Positions 6,892-14,477 of a stretch of DNA of 19,663 nucleotides are shown here, piece by piece. This stretch comes from an uncultured Bacteroidales bacterium (GTDB lineage: Bacteria; Bacteroidota; Bacteroidia; Bacteroidales; UBA932): positions 1-19,663 of the forward strand of contig CAJOMY010000008.1 of NCBI GenBank assembly GCA_905235775.1. Reading direction: 5' to 3'. Position 1 is the first letter of the stretch. Every line of letters begins with the position of its first letter. Under the pieces are notes generated by a model that saw only the letters and a list, made by a program, of their open reading frames with translations, was not told where the DNA came from and did no database searches. The translations under genes were made by a program, and so were the position numbers.

Positions 6892-9713
6892 CGGCCGCAG
6901 ATATTTTTGAAGTCACACCACTGGCAGGTCTTCCCGTCCTCCGTCCGGCTGAAGGGGACGGACAGGTCGGAGATCTCGGCGAGCAGAGCGTGCAGGCGTT
7001 CTTCCATCCGGGAGAGGAAACGGTCGCAGAGCGAGACGCTCTCCACCTCCCGGACGAACAGGCGGGAGGTCTGATAGATCGAATTGACCACCCGGCTGCC
7101 GCCGGTGGCCGGATCACCCGCCACGAAGCGGTCGTATAGGTAAAGCTGGAGGGCGATCTTGGGCCGCTTGGCGTTGTCCGGGCCGAAGAGCCTGTCCACC
7201 ACGGCGTCGGCATTCTCCTCCGAGATCAGGAAGTCATCGTCGGTGACCTTGCCGGTCTTGTAGTCCACCACGCGGACTTCGCCGGGATCCACGCTGTCCA
7301 GCCGGTCGATATAGCCGATGAAGCGGAAACCGTCGATCTCCATCTTGCGGACCGCCTCCAGGCCGAGGATCCGCAGGCTGTCCCGGCCGCGGCCGTCCAG
7401 CAGCTGCAGGTCGCGTCCGACCACCTGGCCGGCATAGCGGCAGACCAGGTCTTCGAAAATAATGTTGCGCCCGCTCAGCTCGAAGGTGTTCAAAACCTTC
7501 AGGATATTCTTGCGGACCGTCGTCCGGATGCGGTCGCCCCGCTGCAGGGAGGCCAGGTACTGTCGGGTAACCAGACCGCCGGGCACCGTGTAGAGTTCCT
7601 GCATCGTCCGGTGGAAAACATTGCCGATGTCGCCCGCCTCCAGCGACTCCGAGACTTCGTCCGCCTCCTTGAGGCCGCACACGCTGTGGTAATAGAACTG
7701 CGCGGGACAGGCGAGGTAGTTCTGCAGGGCGGACGCCGACAGGTATTTCTCCCGGAGGATGCACAGGTGCTCCTCCGTCTTGGGAACCGGCCCTTCCTCC
7801 GCGCCTCCGCCCAGTTCCGTCCGCAGGGCATAGCGGGTGATGCGGGCGCCGAAATGCAGGTCCAGCTGCTTGATGTAGCGGCTCTCCTCCCCGCCGCGGA
7901 GCCCTTCCGTGCGCGAATCGCAGAGCAGCCAGACGCGGCTGGAGCGCCGGATCATCCGATAGAAATAGTAGGCCCACACGGCGTCCTGGTATTCATAGGT
8001 CGGCAGTCCGAACCCCTTGCGGAGCTCCGCCGGAATGAAGGAAGCCGACACGTTGCGCCGCGGAAACACCCCCTCGTTGCAACTCAGCAGGATGATATTT
8101 TCGAAGTCCAGGGCGCGGGTCTCCAGGGGGCCCATGACCTGCAGGCCGCTGAGCGGCTCTCCGCGGAAGGGCACCGCCACGGTGGCGAGCAGTTTGCCCA
8201 ACAGGCGGAAATACGTGGCTGGCAGGACCGCCAGGGAGCAATCACGCAGACGCCCCACGGCCAGGTAGTATTCGCGGATGAAGTCCAGCTCCAGCGCCAT
8301 GCCGGGCACTCCGCGCAGGCTGTCCCCGAGCTCACTGAGCAGAGCCAGCTGGTAATCTTCGAGTGCACGGACGGCCTGCGGGTCCCGCTCGCCGGGGGCC
8401 TTCGCCACCGGCTGGAAGATCCGGTCGAAAAGGGGCATGCCGGACAACTCCTCCTGCGGGATATAGTAGCGGGCGGCCTTGCGGACGGCGGCGGCCTTCG
8501 CTTGTCCCTCCTCCCCGGCCAGCGTCTTGAAGATACTGTTGGAGAAGATGCTCCAGACCGGCCGATGATAGAAATACCACTGTCCGTCCTTCTCCCGCAA
8601 GTGCAGCTGCAGGGCGGCCACATCATCCATCAGGGCGCTCAGGGCGCTCCCGGACATCGGGTAGCCCATCGTCACGTTGACATCCGTGACCTCCGCCGGG
8701 AGGGAATTGAGGACAGGGATCAGCAGCCCCTCGTCGGGCAGGACCACGGCCGTCTCGAGGCCGCGGCCGCCCACTTGCTCCAGAATGGCGGGAAGCTGCT
8801 TGGCCTGGCCCACCCCGGAGGGGACGCTGAGCACGCGGATATCCGGGTCGGGCAGCCCTTCCGGGTCCGGCGCGAAGGCCTGGGGGAATTCCAGCACCTG
8901 TTGCGAAAGGAACAGGGACGATTTGTTGTGCGAATCGCTGATCCAGCCCGGGCCGTAATCCCAGCAGAACTCGGCCAGACGGGCGTCCCGCAGACGGCGC
9001 ATCAGGCGCTTCTCGCATTCGTTGAGGGCGTTCAGGCCCACGAAAACAAAGCGGCGGACGCCGCCGAAACGCTCCTGCAACAAATCCGCGGCCGGGGTGT
9101 CCGAGAGCCGCTCCGCCAGCGTCCGGTAAACTTGTCCCTCGTAGGCCATCCCTTTCCCGCGCAGCCGGGCGCCGAAGTTCCGGTAGAGCGGCAGCAGGAT
9201 ATCCCAGATGCGCCGGAACTCCTCTTTATATTTTCCACCCGTGCGGAAATGGGACAGGAACTGCAGGATGGCCGCCACCTGCCCTTCCTCGAGGTACTCG
9301 AAGTCGTCCTGAAGCGCGCGGAAATCTGCAATGTTGGTAAAAAGCTTGTCCGGCTCGACCAGATATTTGTCCACGTCGTCGAAGTCCGACAGCAGCACCC
9401 CGCCCCAGAAGATGAAGTCGTCCAACTCCTCGGCCTTCGCGCCCGAGGCTTCGTAGAGGGGCTTGTAGCAGTCGTAAAGCTCCAGCAGCAGGTGGACCTG
9501 GTCCGTCTGCCGGGCGCCGGCCAGCTCGTAGAAGAAGTCGTTCATCGTGAAGATGGCCGGGGCACGCATCGGGCGGGCGGCCTGCGCCACGCATTCACCG
9601 AGGTATTTTCGGAAAAAGACGGCCGCACGCCGGTTCGGAAGGATGAAGCAAAGGCCATCCGTCCCGCCCGCGGAAAAGTAGTGCCGCGCCACCTGCTTGA
9701 GAAAAGGAGTCAT
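6888..9713 (-). CDS. AddB-like PD-(D/E)XK nuclease with iron-sulfur cysteines
   Basis: Partner of the AddA-like protein in DNA-end resection, 941 residues from the ATG at 9713. The N-terminal region (ILPNRRAAVFFRKYLGE) matches the helicase-like fold of AddB, but no Walker A GxGKT is present, so ATP is probably not hydrolysed here. The C-terminal nuclease contains the D817-Y818-K819 motif and QLYLYDRF. C669 (YLACPAQF) plus C930, C933 and C939 (CQWCDFKNIC) form the C...CxxCx5C pattern that binds a 4Fe-4S cluster in AddB. The frame also has a TTG at 9722, but this lies inside the promoter -7 box, so the ATG is preferred. First gene of a three-gene operon. Confidence 0.88.
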   Translation of the reverse strand: MTPFLKQVARHYFSAGGTDGLCFILPNRRAAVFFRKYLGECVAQAARPMRAPAIFTMNDFFYELAGARQTDQVHLLLELYDCYKPLYEASGAKAEELDDFIFWGGVLLSDFDDVDKYLVEPDKLFTNIADFRALQDDFEYLEEGQVAAILQFLSHFRTGGKYKEEFRRIWDILLPLYRNFGARLRGKGMAYEGQVYRTLAERLSDTPAADLLQERFGGVRRFVFVGLNALNECEKRLMRRLRDARLAEFCWDYGPGWISDSHNKSSLFLSQQVLEFPQAFAPDPEGLPDPDIRVLSVPSGVGQAKQLPAILEQVGGRGLETAVVLPDEGLLIPVLNSLPAEVTDVNVTMGYPMSGSALSALMDDVAALQLHLREKDGQWYFYHRPVWSIFSNSIFKTLAGEEGQAKAAAVRKAARYYIPQEELSGMPLFDRIFQPVAKAPGERDPQAVRALEDYQLALLSELGDSLRGVPGMALELDFIREYYLAVGRLRDCSLAVLPATYFRLLGKLLATVAVPFRGEPLSGLQVMGPLETRALDFENIILLSCNEGVFPRRNVSASFIPAELRKGFGLPTYEYQDAVWAYYFYRMIRRSSRVWLLCDSRTEGLRGGEESRYIKQLDLHFGARITRYALRTELGGGAEEGPVPKTEEHLCILREKYLSASALQNYLACPAQFYYHSVCGLKEADEVSESLEAGDIGNVFHRTMQELYTVPGGLVTRQYLASLQRGDRIRTTVRKNILKVLNTFELSGRNIIFEDLVCRYAGQVVGRDLQLLDGRGRDSLRILGLEAVRKMEIDGFRFIGYIDRLDSVDPGEVRVVDYKTGKVTDDDFLISEENADAVVDRLFGPDNAKRPKIALQLYLYDRFVAGDPATGGSRVVNSIYQTSRLFVREVESVSLCDRFLSRMEERLHALLAEISDLSVPFSRTEDGKTCQWCDFKNICGR

Positions 9714-9719
9714 ACCGGA

Positions 9720-9751
9720 CAAAAATAATCATTTCGTCCGTAGAATCCAAT
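9720..9751 (-). promoter_or_regulatory. Promoter of the addB-addA-lolA-like operon
   Basis: On the minus strand ATTG (9751-9748), 20 bases, then TATTTTTG (9727-9720), six bases before the ATG at 9713. The -33 box has one mismatch and lies in the 3' end of the fimbrillin relic. Confidence 0.55.
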
Positions 9752-10061
9752 CCCCGCCCGGCCGCCGGAGCAGCAGGGAGGCGGACGGGAGTGCCGCCCC
9801 GGCGGTCAGTGTGCCGTCATAGACGGCGAGGTCATAGTTGGCGGCGAGGCTGGCGAGCGTGCCGTCCTGCGTGCCCAGCGCCGCGTAGTTGATGTTGGCC
9901 TCGTCGTTCACGGCAGCGCTGGTGTTCTTGTAGATCACGGCGATCTGATCGCCTGCGGCGAAGGTCTTTACGCCTTCATCGGTCAGGGACTTCGTCTCCG
10001 GGGAGAAGCCCACGGTGGCGGTCAGCGTCACGGTATTGCTTTCCCGGGTCGGGCCGGTCAT
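9729..10061 (-). pseudogene. Fimbrillin-like gene remnant
   Basis: An open frame of 110 residues from the ATG at 10061. VTLTATVGFSPETKSL, GVKTFAAGDQIAVIYKNTS, INYAALGTQDGTLASL and YDLAVYDGTLTAGAALP resemble the N-terminal half of fimbrillin-like surface proteins of Bacteroidales, from memory of the family. The normal lipoprotein signal with Cys is missing, the two blocks are joined directly where a longer stretch is expected (KNTSAAV to NDEANINY), and the end (LLLRRPGGDWILRTK) looks out of frame. I therefore read it as a gene that lost its start, middle and end. A small expressed cytoplasmic protein cannot be excluded. It lies upstream of addB-like in the same direction. Confidence 0.55.
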
Positions 10062-10124
10062 TTTAACGTCCGTTAAATTGTCCGTTTTTTTGACCGGTCC
10101 CGATATCCGGAGAAAAAACAAAAG

Positions 10125-10162
10125 AACCGCTCTGGAAATATTTCAGAGTAGGTTTTGCGGTT
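10125..10162 (-). terminator. Hairpin resembling a terminator, no gene to terminate
   Basis: AACCGC (10125-10130) pairs with GCGGTT (10157-10162), and an inner stem pairs CTCTG with CAGAG (10130-10134, 10144-10148). On the minus strand it is followed by a T-rich run, and on the plus strand by TTTTTAT. No gene that would need it lies upstream on either strand, so it may be left from a deleted gene or be an attenuator. Confidence 0.4.
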
Positions 10163-10284
10163 TTTATAAAAAATATCTACTTTTAGGACGTTTAAATGAC
10201 CTGTTTAAATCCCCCGCAAAATACATGTTTTGTACTGAATACACAAGCGTGGACGCACTTCCCGCATACTTTTCAAAAAAATAT

Positions 10285-10292
10285 TATATTTG
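10285..10292 (+). promoter_or_regulatory. -7 box of the alr promoter
   Basis: TATATTTG, a full TAnnTTTG match, eight bases before the alr ATG. No convincing TTTG is present at the -33 position. Confidence 0.5.
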
Positions 10293-10300
10293 TAATTTGT

Positions 10301-11419
10301 ATGAACGGGGAAAACGATTTTTCGCGTCTGGAGCTGCGCCTGCCCGCCTGCAGGAGCAATTACCGCTATTTTCGCGGCCTGCTCAGGCCCGCCACGAAGC
10401 TGCTTGTCCTCGTGAAGGCCAATGCCTACGGCCACGGTGCGGTGGAGTTTGCCTCCATGATGCAGCAGGAGGGCGCCGACTACCTGGCCGTGGCCTTGCC
10501 CGTCGAGGGGATGGAGCTGCGCCGCGCCGGTATCTCCCTGCCGATCCTGGTGCTCACGGCCGGGACGGACTTCAATGCCGGAATCATTGACAACCGCCTG
10601 GAGCCGGGCATCCCCAACCTCTATACCCTGGAGGCCCTGTGCGGCGAGCTGCGCCGCCGTGGCCTGCGGGATTTCCCCATCCACATCAAACTTGACACCG
10701 GTATGCATCGCCTGGGCTTCATGACCACCGAACTGCCGGCCCTGATGGATTTCCTGCGGGAACACGACGAGGTGCGCGTCAAGAGCATCTACTCCCACCT
10801 CGCCGCAGCGGAGGATCCGGCCGAGGATGCATTCACCCGGGGGCAGATTGCGATGTTCGAGCGGAATGCGCAGGCGCTCACCGACTTTCTCGGCTACCGC
10901 CCGATGTGGCACGTTCTCAACTCAGCCGGCATCGAGCGTTTCCCGGAGCACCAGCATGACATGGTGCGCCTGGGCATCGGCATCTACGGCATCAGCGCCC
11001 TGCCCGGCGTGCAGCTCGCGCCCGTCGCCTCGTTGAAGGTCAAGGTCCTGCAGGTCAAGCGCCTGAACTCCGAAGAGGATACCATCGGCTACGGCCGGCA
11101 CGGACACGTCGCGCCGACCGGCACCGTGATCGCCACCATCCCCGTGGGCTACGCCGACGGCCTGGACCGCCACTTCGGCAACGGAGCCGTGTCCTTCAAC
11201 GTGAACGGGCACCGGGCTCCCACCATCGGCAACATCTGCATGGACATGTGCATGATCGACGTCACGGGCATCCCCGGCGTGCAGGAGGGCGATACCGTGA
11301 CCGTCTTCGGCGAGGATCCGACGGTCACGGAGCTCGCTGCCATCCTCGGGACCATCCCCTACGAGATCCTGACCTCGGTGCCCCGCCGCATCGAGCGGGT
11401 CATCCTGCGCAAGGGATAA
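10301..11419 (+). CDS. alr: Alanine racemase
   Basis: PLP enzyme interconverting L- and D-alanine, supplying D-alanine for peptidoglycan. 372 residues, the usual family length. The PLP lysine is K39 in LVLVKANAYGHG, and the second catalytic base is Y264 in TIGYGRHG, followed by IPVGYADGLDR and GNICMDMCMIDVT, all alanine racemase signatures. The frame is open back to 10196, but the ATG at 10301 (MNGENDFS) lies eight bases after a -7 box and fits the family. It stands alone rather than fused to a MurF-like ligase, as in some Bacteroidota. It is convergent with rpmH. Confidence 0.95.
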   Translation: MNGENDFSRLELRLPACRSNYRYFRGLLRPATKLLVLVKANAYGHGAVEFASMMQQEGADYLAVALPVEGMELRRAGISLPILVLTAGTDFNAGIIDNRLEPGIPNLYTLEALCGELRRRGLRDFPIHIKLDTGMHRLGFMTTELPALMDFLREHDEVRVKSIYSHLAAAEDPAEDAFTRGQIAMFERNAQALTDFLGYRPMWHVLNSAGIERFPEHQHDMVRLGIGIYGISALPGVQLAPVASLKVKVLQVKRLNSEEDTIGYGRHGHVAPTGTVIATIPVGYADGLDRHFGNGAVSFNVNGHRAPTIGNICMDMCMIDVTGIPGVQEGDTVTVFGEDPTVTELAAILGTIPYEILTSVPRRIERVILRKG

Positions 11420-11421
11420 CT

Positions 11422-11534
11422 TTGCGTGACCTGTAATCGGCTGATTTCCTTATAGATACGAAATCCGTGGCACCCACTTTGGATACCACGGATTTCTGTT
11501 TTCGCTGATATACAACGAGTTACCGGTCACGCAA
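11422..11534. repeat. Nested inverted repeats between alr and rpmH
   Basis: Outer arms TTGCGTGACCTGTAA (11422-11436) and TTACCGGTCACGCAA (11520-11534) match at 14 of 15 positions. Inside, GAAATCCGTGG (11460-11470) and CCACGGATTTC (11486-11496) form a perfect 11-base stem. The unit starts two bases after the alr stop. It could be a bidirectional terminator, a structured RNA or a small palindromic mobile element. No clear target-site duplication is visible. Confidence 0.7.
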
Positions 11535-11548
11535 CCGCCCCGGGGCGG
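11535..11548. repeat. GC-rich perfect palindrome beside rpmH
   Basis: CCGCCCCGGGGCGG, nine bases beyond the rpmH stop. It may help end rpmH transcription, but no T-run follows. Confidence 0.6.
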
Positions 11549-11557
11549 GGGTCATTT

Positions 11558-11710
11558 TTACCAGCGGTCCTCGGAAGAGACGGTGAGCTTCTTGCGGCCG
11601 TGGGCGCGGCGGGACGCGAGGACCCGGCGGCCGTTCGGCGTGCTCATGCGCTCGCGGAAGCCGTGCTTGTTGACACGCTTGCGGTTGGAAGGTTGATAAG
11701 TCCTTTTCAT
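11558..11710 (-). CDS. rpmH: 50S ribosomal protein L34
   Basis: 50 residues, beginning MKRTYQPSNRKRVNKHGF and continuing RERMSTPNGRRVLASRR then AHGRKKLTVS, the unmistakable L34 sequence. It is a small basic protein of the large ribosomal subunit. The start is fixed by the conserved N terminus. It lies 19 bases downstream of rsmG on the same strand but has its own strong promoter inside the rsmG 3' end. rnpA, the usual partner in many bacteria, does not follow; instead the next gene is the convergent alr. The gene is too short for most length cut-offs. Confidence 0.97.
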   Translation of the reverse strand: MKRTYQPSNRKRVNKHGFRERMSTPNGRRVLASRRAHGRKKLTVSSEDRW

Positions 11711-11729
11711 ATCTTCTATTTTTTAGTTT

Positions 11730-12413
11730 TCAGATTTTGGGAGGGCAAAGGTAATCTTTTCCGATTTCAATTACAAATTTTTCTGCAAAATATTCATCTT
11801 TCAACCATTCATCGACCCGCCAGGTCCGGATCTTTCCGGGCTCGACCCGGCATTTCCGGACGAGTTCCGCGATCTCGGCGTTGACGTCCCCGCCCTTGAG
11901 GCAGAGGATGCTGCGGCGGAATTTGCCCTTCACCCACGGATAGAACCGGTCCAGCGACGTGACCGCGCGGGAGACCACCCAGTCGAAGGGCCCCGGGAGG
12001 GTTTCGGCGCGGGCGTTGACGCAGGTGACGTTCTTCAGGCCCAGGCCATCGACGACGGCCTGCGCGACTTTGATTTTTTTGCCGATGGAATCGCAGAGGG
12101 TGAAATGCGCCTGCGGGAATTCCGTCGCAAGGGGAATCCCCGGGAAGCCCCCTCCGGTGCCCAGATCCAGGACCCGGGCACCGGAGGCCTTCACCCCCTC
12201 AGAGGGGATGGCCGGATAATCGCTGTCGCAATCCGGCGCCCACGCACGATACTCTGCAGGATAGTACCGGTGCCAGTACTCGGCGATGGCCAGCGAGTGG
12301 AGGATGTGGTGCTCGTACAACGTATCAATGTCCTTGCGGGACACGACGTTGATGCGCTCGTTCCACACGCGGTAAAGCGCAACCATCGGCTCGTATTGCT
12401 CTTTCGTATTCAT
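11730..12413 (-). CDS. rsmG: 16S rRNA (guanine-N7) methyltransferase RsmG
   Basis: Methylates N7 of G527 in 16S rRNA using S-adenosylmethionine. 227 residues from the ATG at 12413 (MNTKEQY); an ATG at 12440 in frame overlaps the promoter and is rejected. Family marks: NVVSRKDIDTLYEHHILHS (about 22-40), the SAM-binding loop VLDLGTGGGFPGIPLA (81-96) and VVSRAVTSLD. Oddity: between HILHS and VLDLG there are 40 residues, whereas the E. coli protein has about 11. The extra stretch (about residues 52-79) is in frame and its DNA contains two palindromes. It precedes rpmH on the same strand and is divergent from the mscS operon. Confidence 0.93.
   Translation of the reverse strand: MNTKEQYEPMVALYRVWNERINVVSRKDIDTLYEHHILHSLAIAEYWHRYYPAEYRAWAPDCDSDYPAIPSEGVKASGARVLDLGTGGGFPGIPLATEFPQAHFTLCDSIGKKIKVAQAVVDGLGLKNVTCVNARAETLPGPFDWVVSRAVTSLDRFYPWVKGKFRRSILCLKGGDVNAEIAELVRKCRVEPGKIRTWRVDEWLKDEYFAEKFVIEIGKDYLCPPKI
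11746..11777 (-). promoter_or_regulatory. rpmH promoter inside the rsmG 3' end
   Basis: On the minus strand TTTG (11777-11774), exactly 20 bases, then TACCTTTG (11753-11746): a full match to the Bacteroides-type consensus. The leader to the ATG at 11710 is about 30 bases. Confidence 0.8.
12195..12237. repeat. Two palindromes within the extra segment of rsmG
   Basis: CCCCTC-A-GAGGGG at 12195-12207 and GCCGGAT (12211-12217) with ATCCGGC (12231-12237). Both lie inside the coding stretch absent from typical RsmG proteins. Confidence 0.7.
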
Positions 12414-12429
12414 TGTATCGCAGTTGCAG

Positions 12430-12437
12430 CAAAGATA
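12430..12437 (-). promoter_or_regulatory. -7 box of the rsmG promoter
   Basis: On the minus strand TATCTTTG, a full consensus match, 16 bases before the rsmG ATG. No clear TTTG lies at the -33 position. Confidence 0.55.
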
Positions 12438-12491
12438 CAAAAAAACTGTGCGACCCAGAGGAAATCACCCGCGATAAAACGCAATTTTTAG

Positions 12492-12499
12492 TATATTTG
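12492..12499 (+). promoter_or_regulatory. -7 box of the mscS-amgK-murU promoter
   Basis: TATATTTG, six bases before the ATG at 12506. No good TTTG lies 19-21 bases upstream. Confidence 0.5.
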
Positions 12500-12505
12500 T
12501 AGTCT

Positions 12506-13444
12506 ATGATAAACACGTTTCTGCAAACACCCCCCATTCCGGCGGAGAAGCTCATGGAGCATGCCGACTCCGCCAAGCTTGCCCTGAACCAGTTCAAGGA
12601 GACGCTGGTCGCCGACCCCGCTACGGCCCTGCAGCAGCTCGGCCAGGATGCGCTTCAGTTCGGACTCAAGGTCATCGCAGCCCTGCTCATTTACATCGTG
12701 GGAGCGTGGGTCATCCGGCGCATCAAGAAATCCGTCCAGCGCCTGCTGGCCCGCAAGCAGACGGATGGGGCGATGAGCTCGTTCATCCTCAGCTTCACCT
12801 CCATCACGCTGAACATCATCCTCGTCATCCTCATTGTGAGTGCGCTCGGAGTTGACACCACCTCGCTGGCCGCCCTGCTGGCCGCCGGCGGCGTGGCCAT
12901 CGGCATGGCCCTGAGCGGCACGCTGCAGAATTTCGCCGGCGGGCTGATGCTGATGGTTTTCAAGCCCTTCAAGGCCGGCGATTACATCGAAGCCCAGGGC
13001 TATGCCGGCACCGTCACCGAGGTCACCATCGTCGGGACGCACCTGACCACCATCGACAACCGCCGGGTGGTCCTGCCCAACGGGGCGCTGTCCAACGGCA
13101 ACATCATCAACTACAGCAGCTTCCCGCTGCGCCGCATCGACCTCCCCGTGAGCGTGGAATACGGCACCGACGCCGCCGCCTGCAAGGAGAAGATCCTCGC
13201 CATCGTCCGGGAGGGCGAAGGCATCCTGGATGCGGGGACCCCCGGGGCGGCCGACCCCTTCGTGGCCGTGCAGAAACTTTCGGACAGCTCCGTCAACCTG
13301 ATTGTCCGCGCCTGGGTGAAGAAGGAGGACTACTGGACCGCCCTGTTCGACCTCAACGAGCGCCTCTATACCGAGTTGCCGCAGGCGGGCTTCCAGTTCC
13401 CGTTCCCGCAACTGGACGTACACGTCCGGCAATCCGGACAATAG
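12506..13444 (+). CDS. Small-conductance mechanosensitive channel, MscS family
   Basis: Inner-membrane channel that opens under membrane tension to release solutes during osmotic downshift. 312 residues. An amphipathic N-terminal segment is followed by three membrane helices: about 52-72 (LKVIAALLIYIVGAWVI), 90-112 (SFTSITLNIILVILIVSAL) and the pore helix 118-150 (SLAALLAAGGVAIGMALSG, then FAGGLMLMVFKPF). The beta domain (GTVTEVTIVGTHLTTID, VVLPNGALSNGNIINYS) and the alpha/beta vestibule to about 305 complete a minimal MscS. First gene of a plus-strand operon; amgK-like starts four bases after its stop, so tension release and muramic acid salvage share a transcript. Confidence 0.93.
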   Translation: MINTFLQTPPIPAEKLMEHADSAKLALNQFKETLVADPATALQQLGQDALQFGLKVIAALLIYIVGAWVIRRIKKSVQRLLARKQTDGAMSSFILSFTSITLNIILVILIVSALGVDTTSLAALLAAGGVAIGMALSGTLQNFAGGLMLMVFKPFKAGDYIEAQGYAGTVTEVTIVGTHLTTIDNRRVVLPNGALSNGNIINYSSFPLRRIDLPVSVEYGTDAAACKEKILAIVREGEGILDAGTPGAADPFVAVQKLSDSSVNLIVRAWVKKEDYWTALFDLNERLYTELPQAGFQFPFPQLDVHVRQSGQ

Positions 13445-13448
13445 CGCC

Positions 13449-14477
13449 ATGCAAAGACTCCTCCGACTCTATCGCGAATGGGCCGGCTCCGCGCCGGTTT
13501 CGACCGAGCTCCTGCCCCTGTCGGGCAGTGCCCGTCAGTATTACCGGATGAGCGGCGAGGGCGGCACCGTGATCGGGTGCATCGGCACCAATCCGGCCGA
13601 GAACCGCGCCTTCCTGACGATCGCCGCGCAGTTCTGCGCCGTCGGCCTCCACGCTCCGGCGCTGTACGCCGTGTCGGCCGACGGGATGGCCTATCTCCAG
13701 GAGGACCTGGGCGACGGGCAGCTCTTCGCGCTGCTCCGGCCCGCCCTGGCGGACGGCAGCTTTTCCCCGGAGCAGCTGGCCTGGCTGCACGACACGGTGG
13801 CCCTGCTGCCCGCTGTGCAGTTCAAGGTGGGAGCGGGCCTGGACTGGAGCGCCTGCTTCCCCGACCGGGCGTTCAATGCCCGGATGGTAGATTTCGATCT
13901 GAATTATTTCAAATACGATTTCCTCAAGCTCACGGGGCTGGAATTCAATGAGATCCGCCTGCAGGACGACTTCGACCGGCTGCGCGCGGACGCGCTGGAA
14001 TTCGAGGGCGACACCTTCCTGTACCGCGACTTCCAGGCGCGCAATGTCATCATCAAGGACGGTGAGCCCTGCTTCATCGACTTCCAGGGCGGCCGGCGCG
14101 GCCCGGTGCAGTACGACCTGGCCTCCTTCCTGTGGAATGCCGGAACACATTTCAGCGCCGCACTGCGGCGTGAACTGGAAGGGGTGTATCTCCGCGCGCT
14201 GGACGCCTTCCGGCCGGTGGACGAGCCGGAGTTCTACCGCCGCTACCGCCTGCTGACGCTCGTCCGCCTGCTGCAGGAGACGGGCGCGTACGGTTTCCGG
14301 GGCCTGGTGGAGCGCAAACAGCTCTTCCTGGACTGCGTCCCGACGGTGCTCGGCTGCCTGCGCGAACTGACCGCCGAACCCTTCGGGCGCTATCCGTACC
14401 TGACGGAGCTGCTGCAGCGGCTCGCACATGACTGGGACGGCAGGACGATTCTGCCCGGGGTGGAGGTGGCCCTATGA
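13449..14477 (+). CDS. amgK: AmgK-like anomeric sugar kinase (N-acetylmuramate/N-acetylglucosamine kinase)
   Basis: Aminoglycoside phosphotransferase-fold kinase, 342 residues, predicted to phosphorylate C1 of N-acetylmuramic acid. The nucleotide-binding N lobe is weakly conserved; the catalytic loop YRDFQARN carries D194 as the base, with Tyr in place of the more usual His at the first position, and the metal-binding FIDFQGG carries D211. The function is taken mainly from context: it overlaps the MurU-like gene by ATGA, and this pair is the known AmgK-MurU bypass from cytoplasmic MurNAc to UDP-MurNAc. An antibiotic-modifying role is unlikely given the pairing. Translation is probably coupled to mscS upstream (gap of four bases). 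Confidence 0.8.
   Translation: MQRLLRLYREWAGSAPVSTELLPLSGSARQYYRMSGEGGTVIGCIGTNPAENRAFLTIAAQFCAVGLHAPALYAVSADGMAYLQEDLGDGQLFALLRPALADGSFSPEQLAWLHDTVALLPAVQFKVGAGLDWSACFPDRAFNARMVDFDLNYFKYDFLKLTGLEFNEIRLQDDFDRLRADALEFEGDTFLYRDFQARNVIIKDGEPCFIDFQGGRRGPVQYDLASFLWNAGTHFSAALRRELEGVYLRALDAFRPVDEPEFYRRYRLLTLVRLLQETGAYGFRGLVERKQLFLDCVPTVLGCLRELTAEPFGRYPYLTELLQRLAHDWDGRTILPGVEVAL

Larger units (their letters stand above)
10062..10300. other. Intergenic region between the fimbrillin relic and alr
   Basis: AT-rich stretch without a gene. It holds an imperfect inverted repeat that begins inside the relic (10051-10060 against 10091-10100, one mismatch), a compact palindrome TTAACG-TC-CGTTAA, the hairpin at 10125-10162, two GTTTAAAT copies 13 bases apart (10190-10197 and 10203-10210), and the alr promoter. 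Confidence 0.6.

Noticed and set aside
9720..9722. TTG as the AddB-like start
   Set aside because: It overlaps the TATTTTTG promoter element; the ATG at 9713 starts the conserved region.
7611..9728. Long plus-strand open frame (705 codons) opposite the AddB-like gene
   Set aside because: Same reasoning: antisense shadow without motifs; the minus strand has the nuclease and cysteine motifs.
13449..14477. Aminoglycoside resistance kinase
   Set aside because: The fold is shared, but the ATGA overlap with a MurU-like gene points to sugar recycling.
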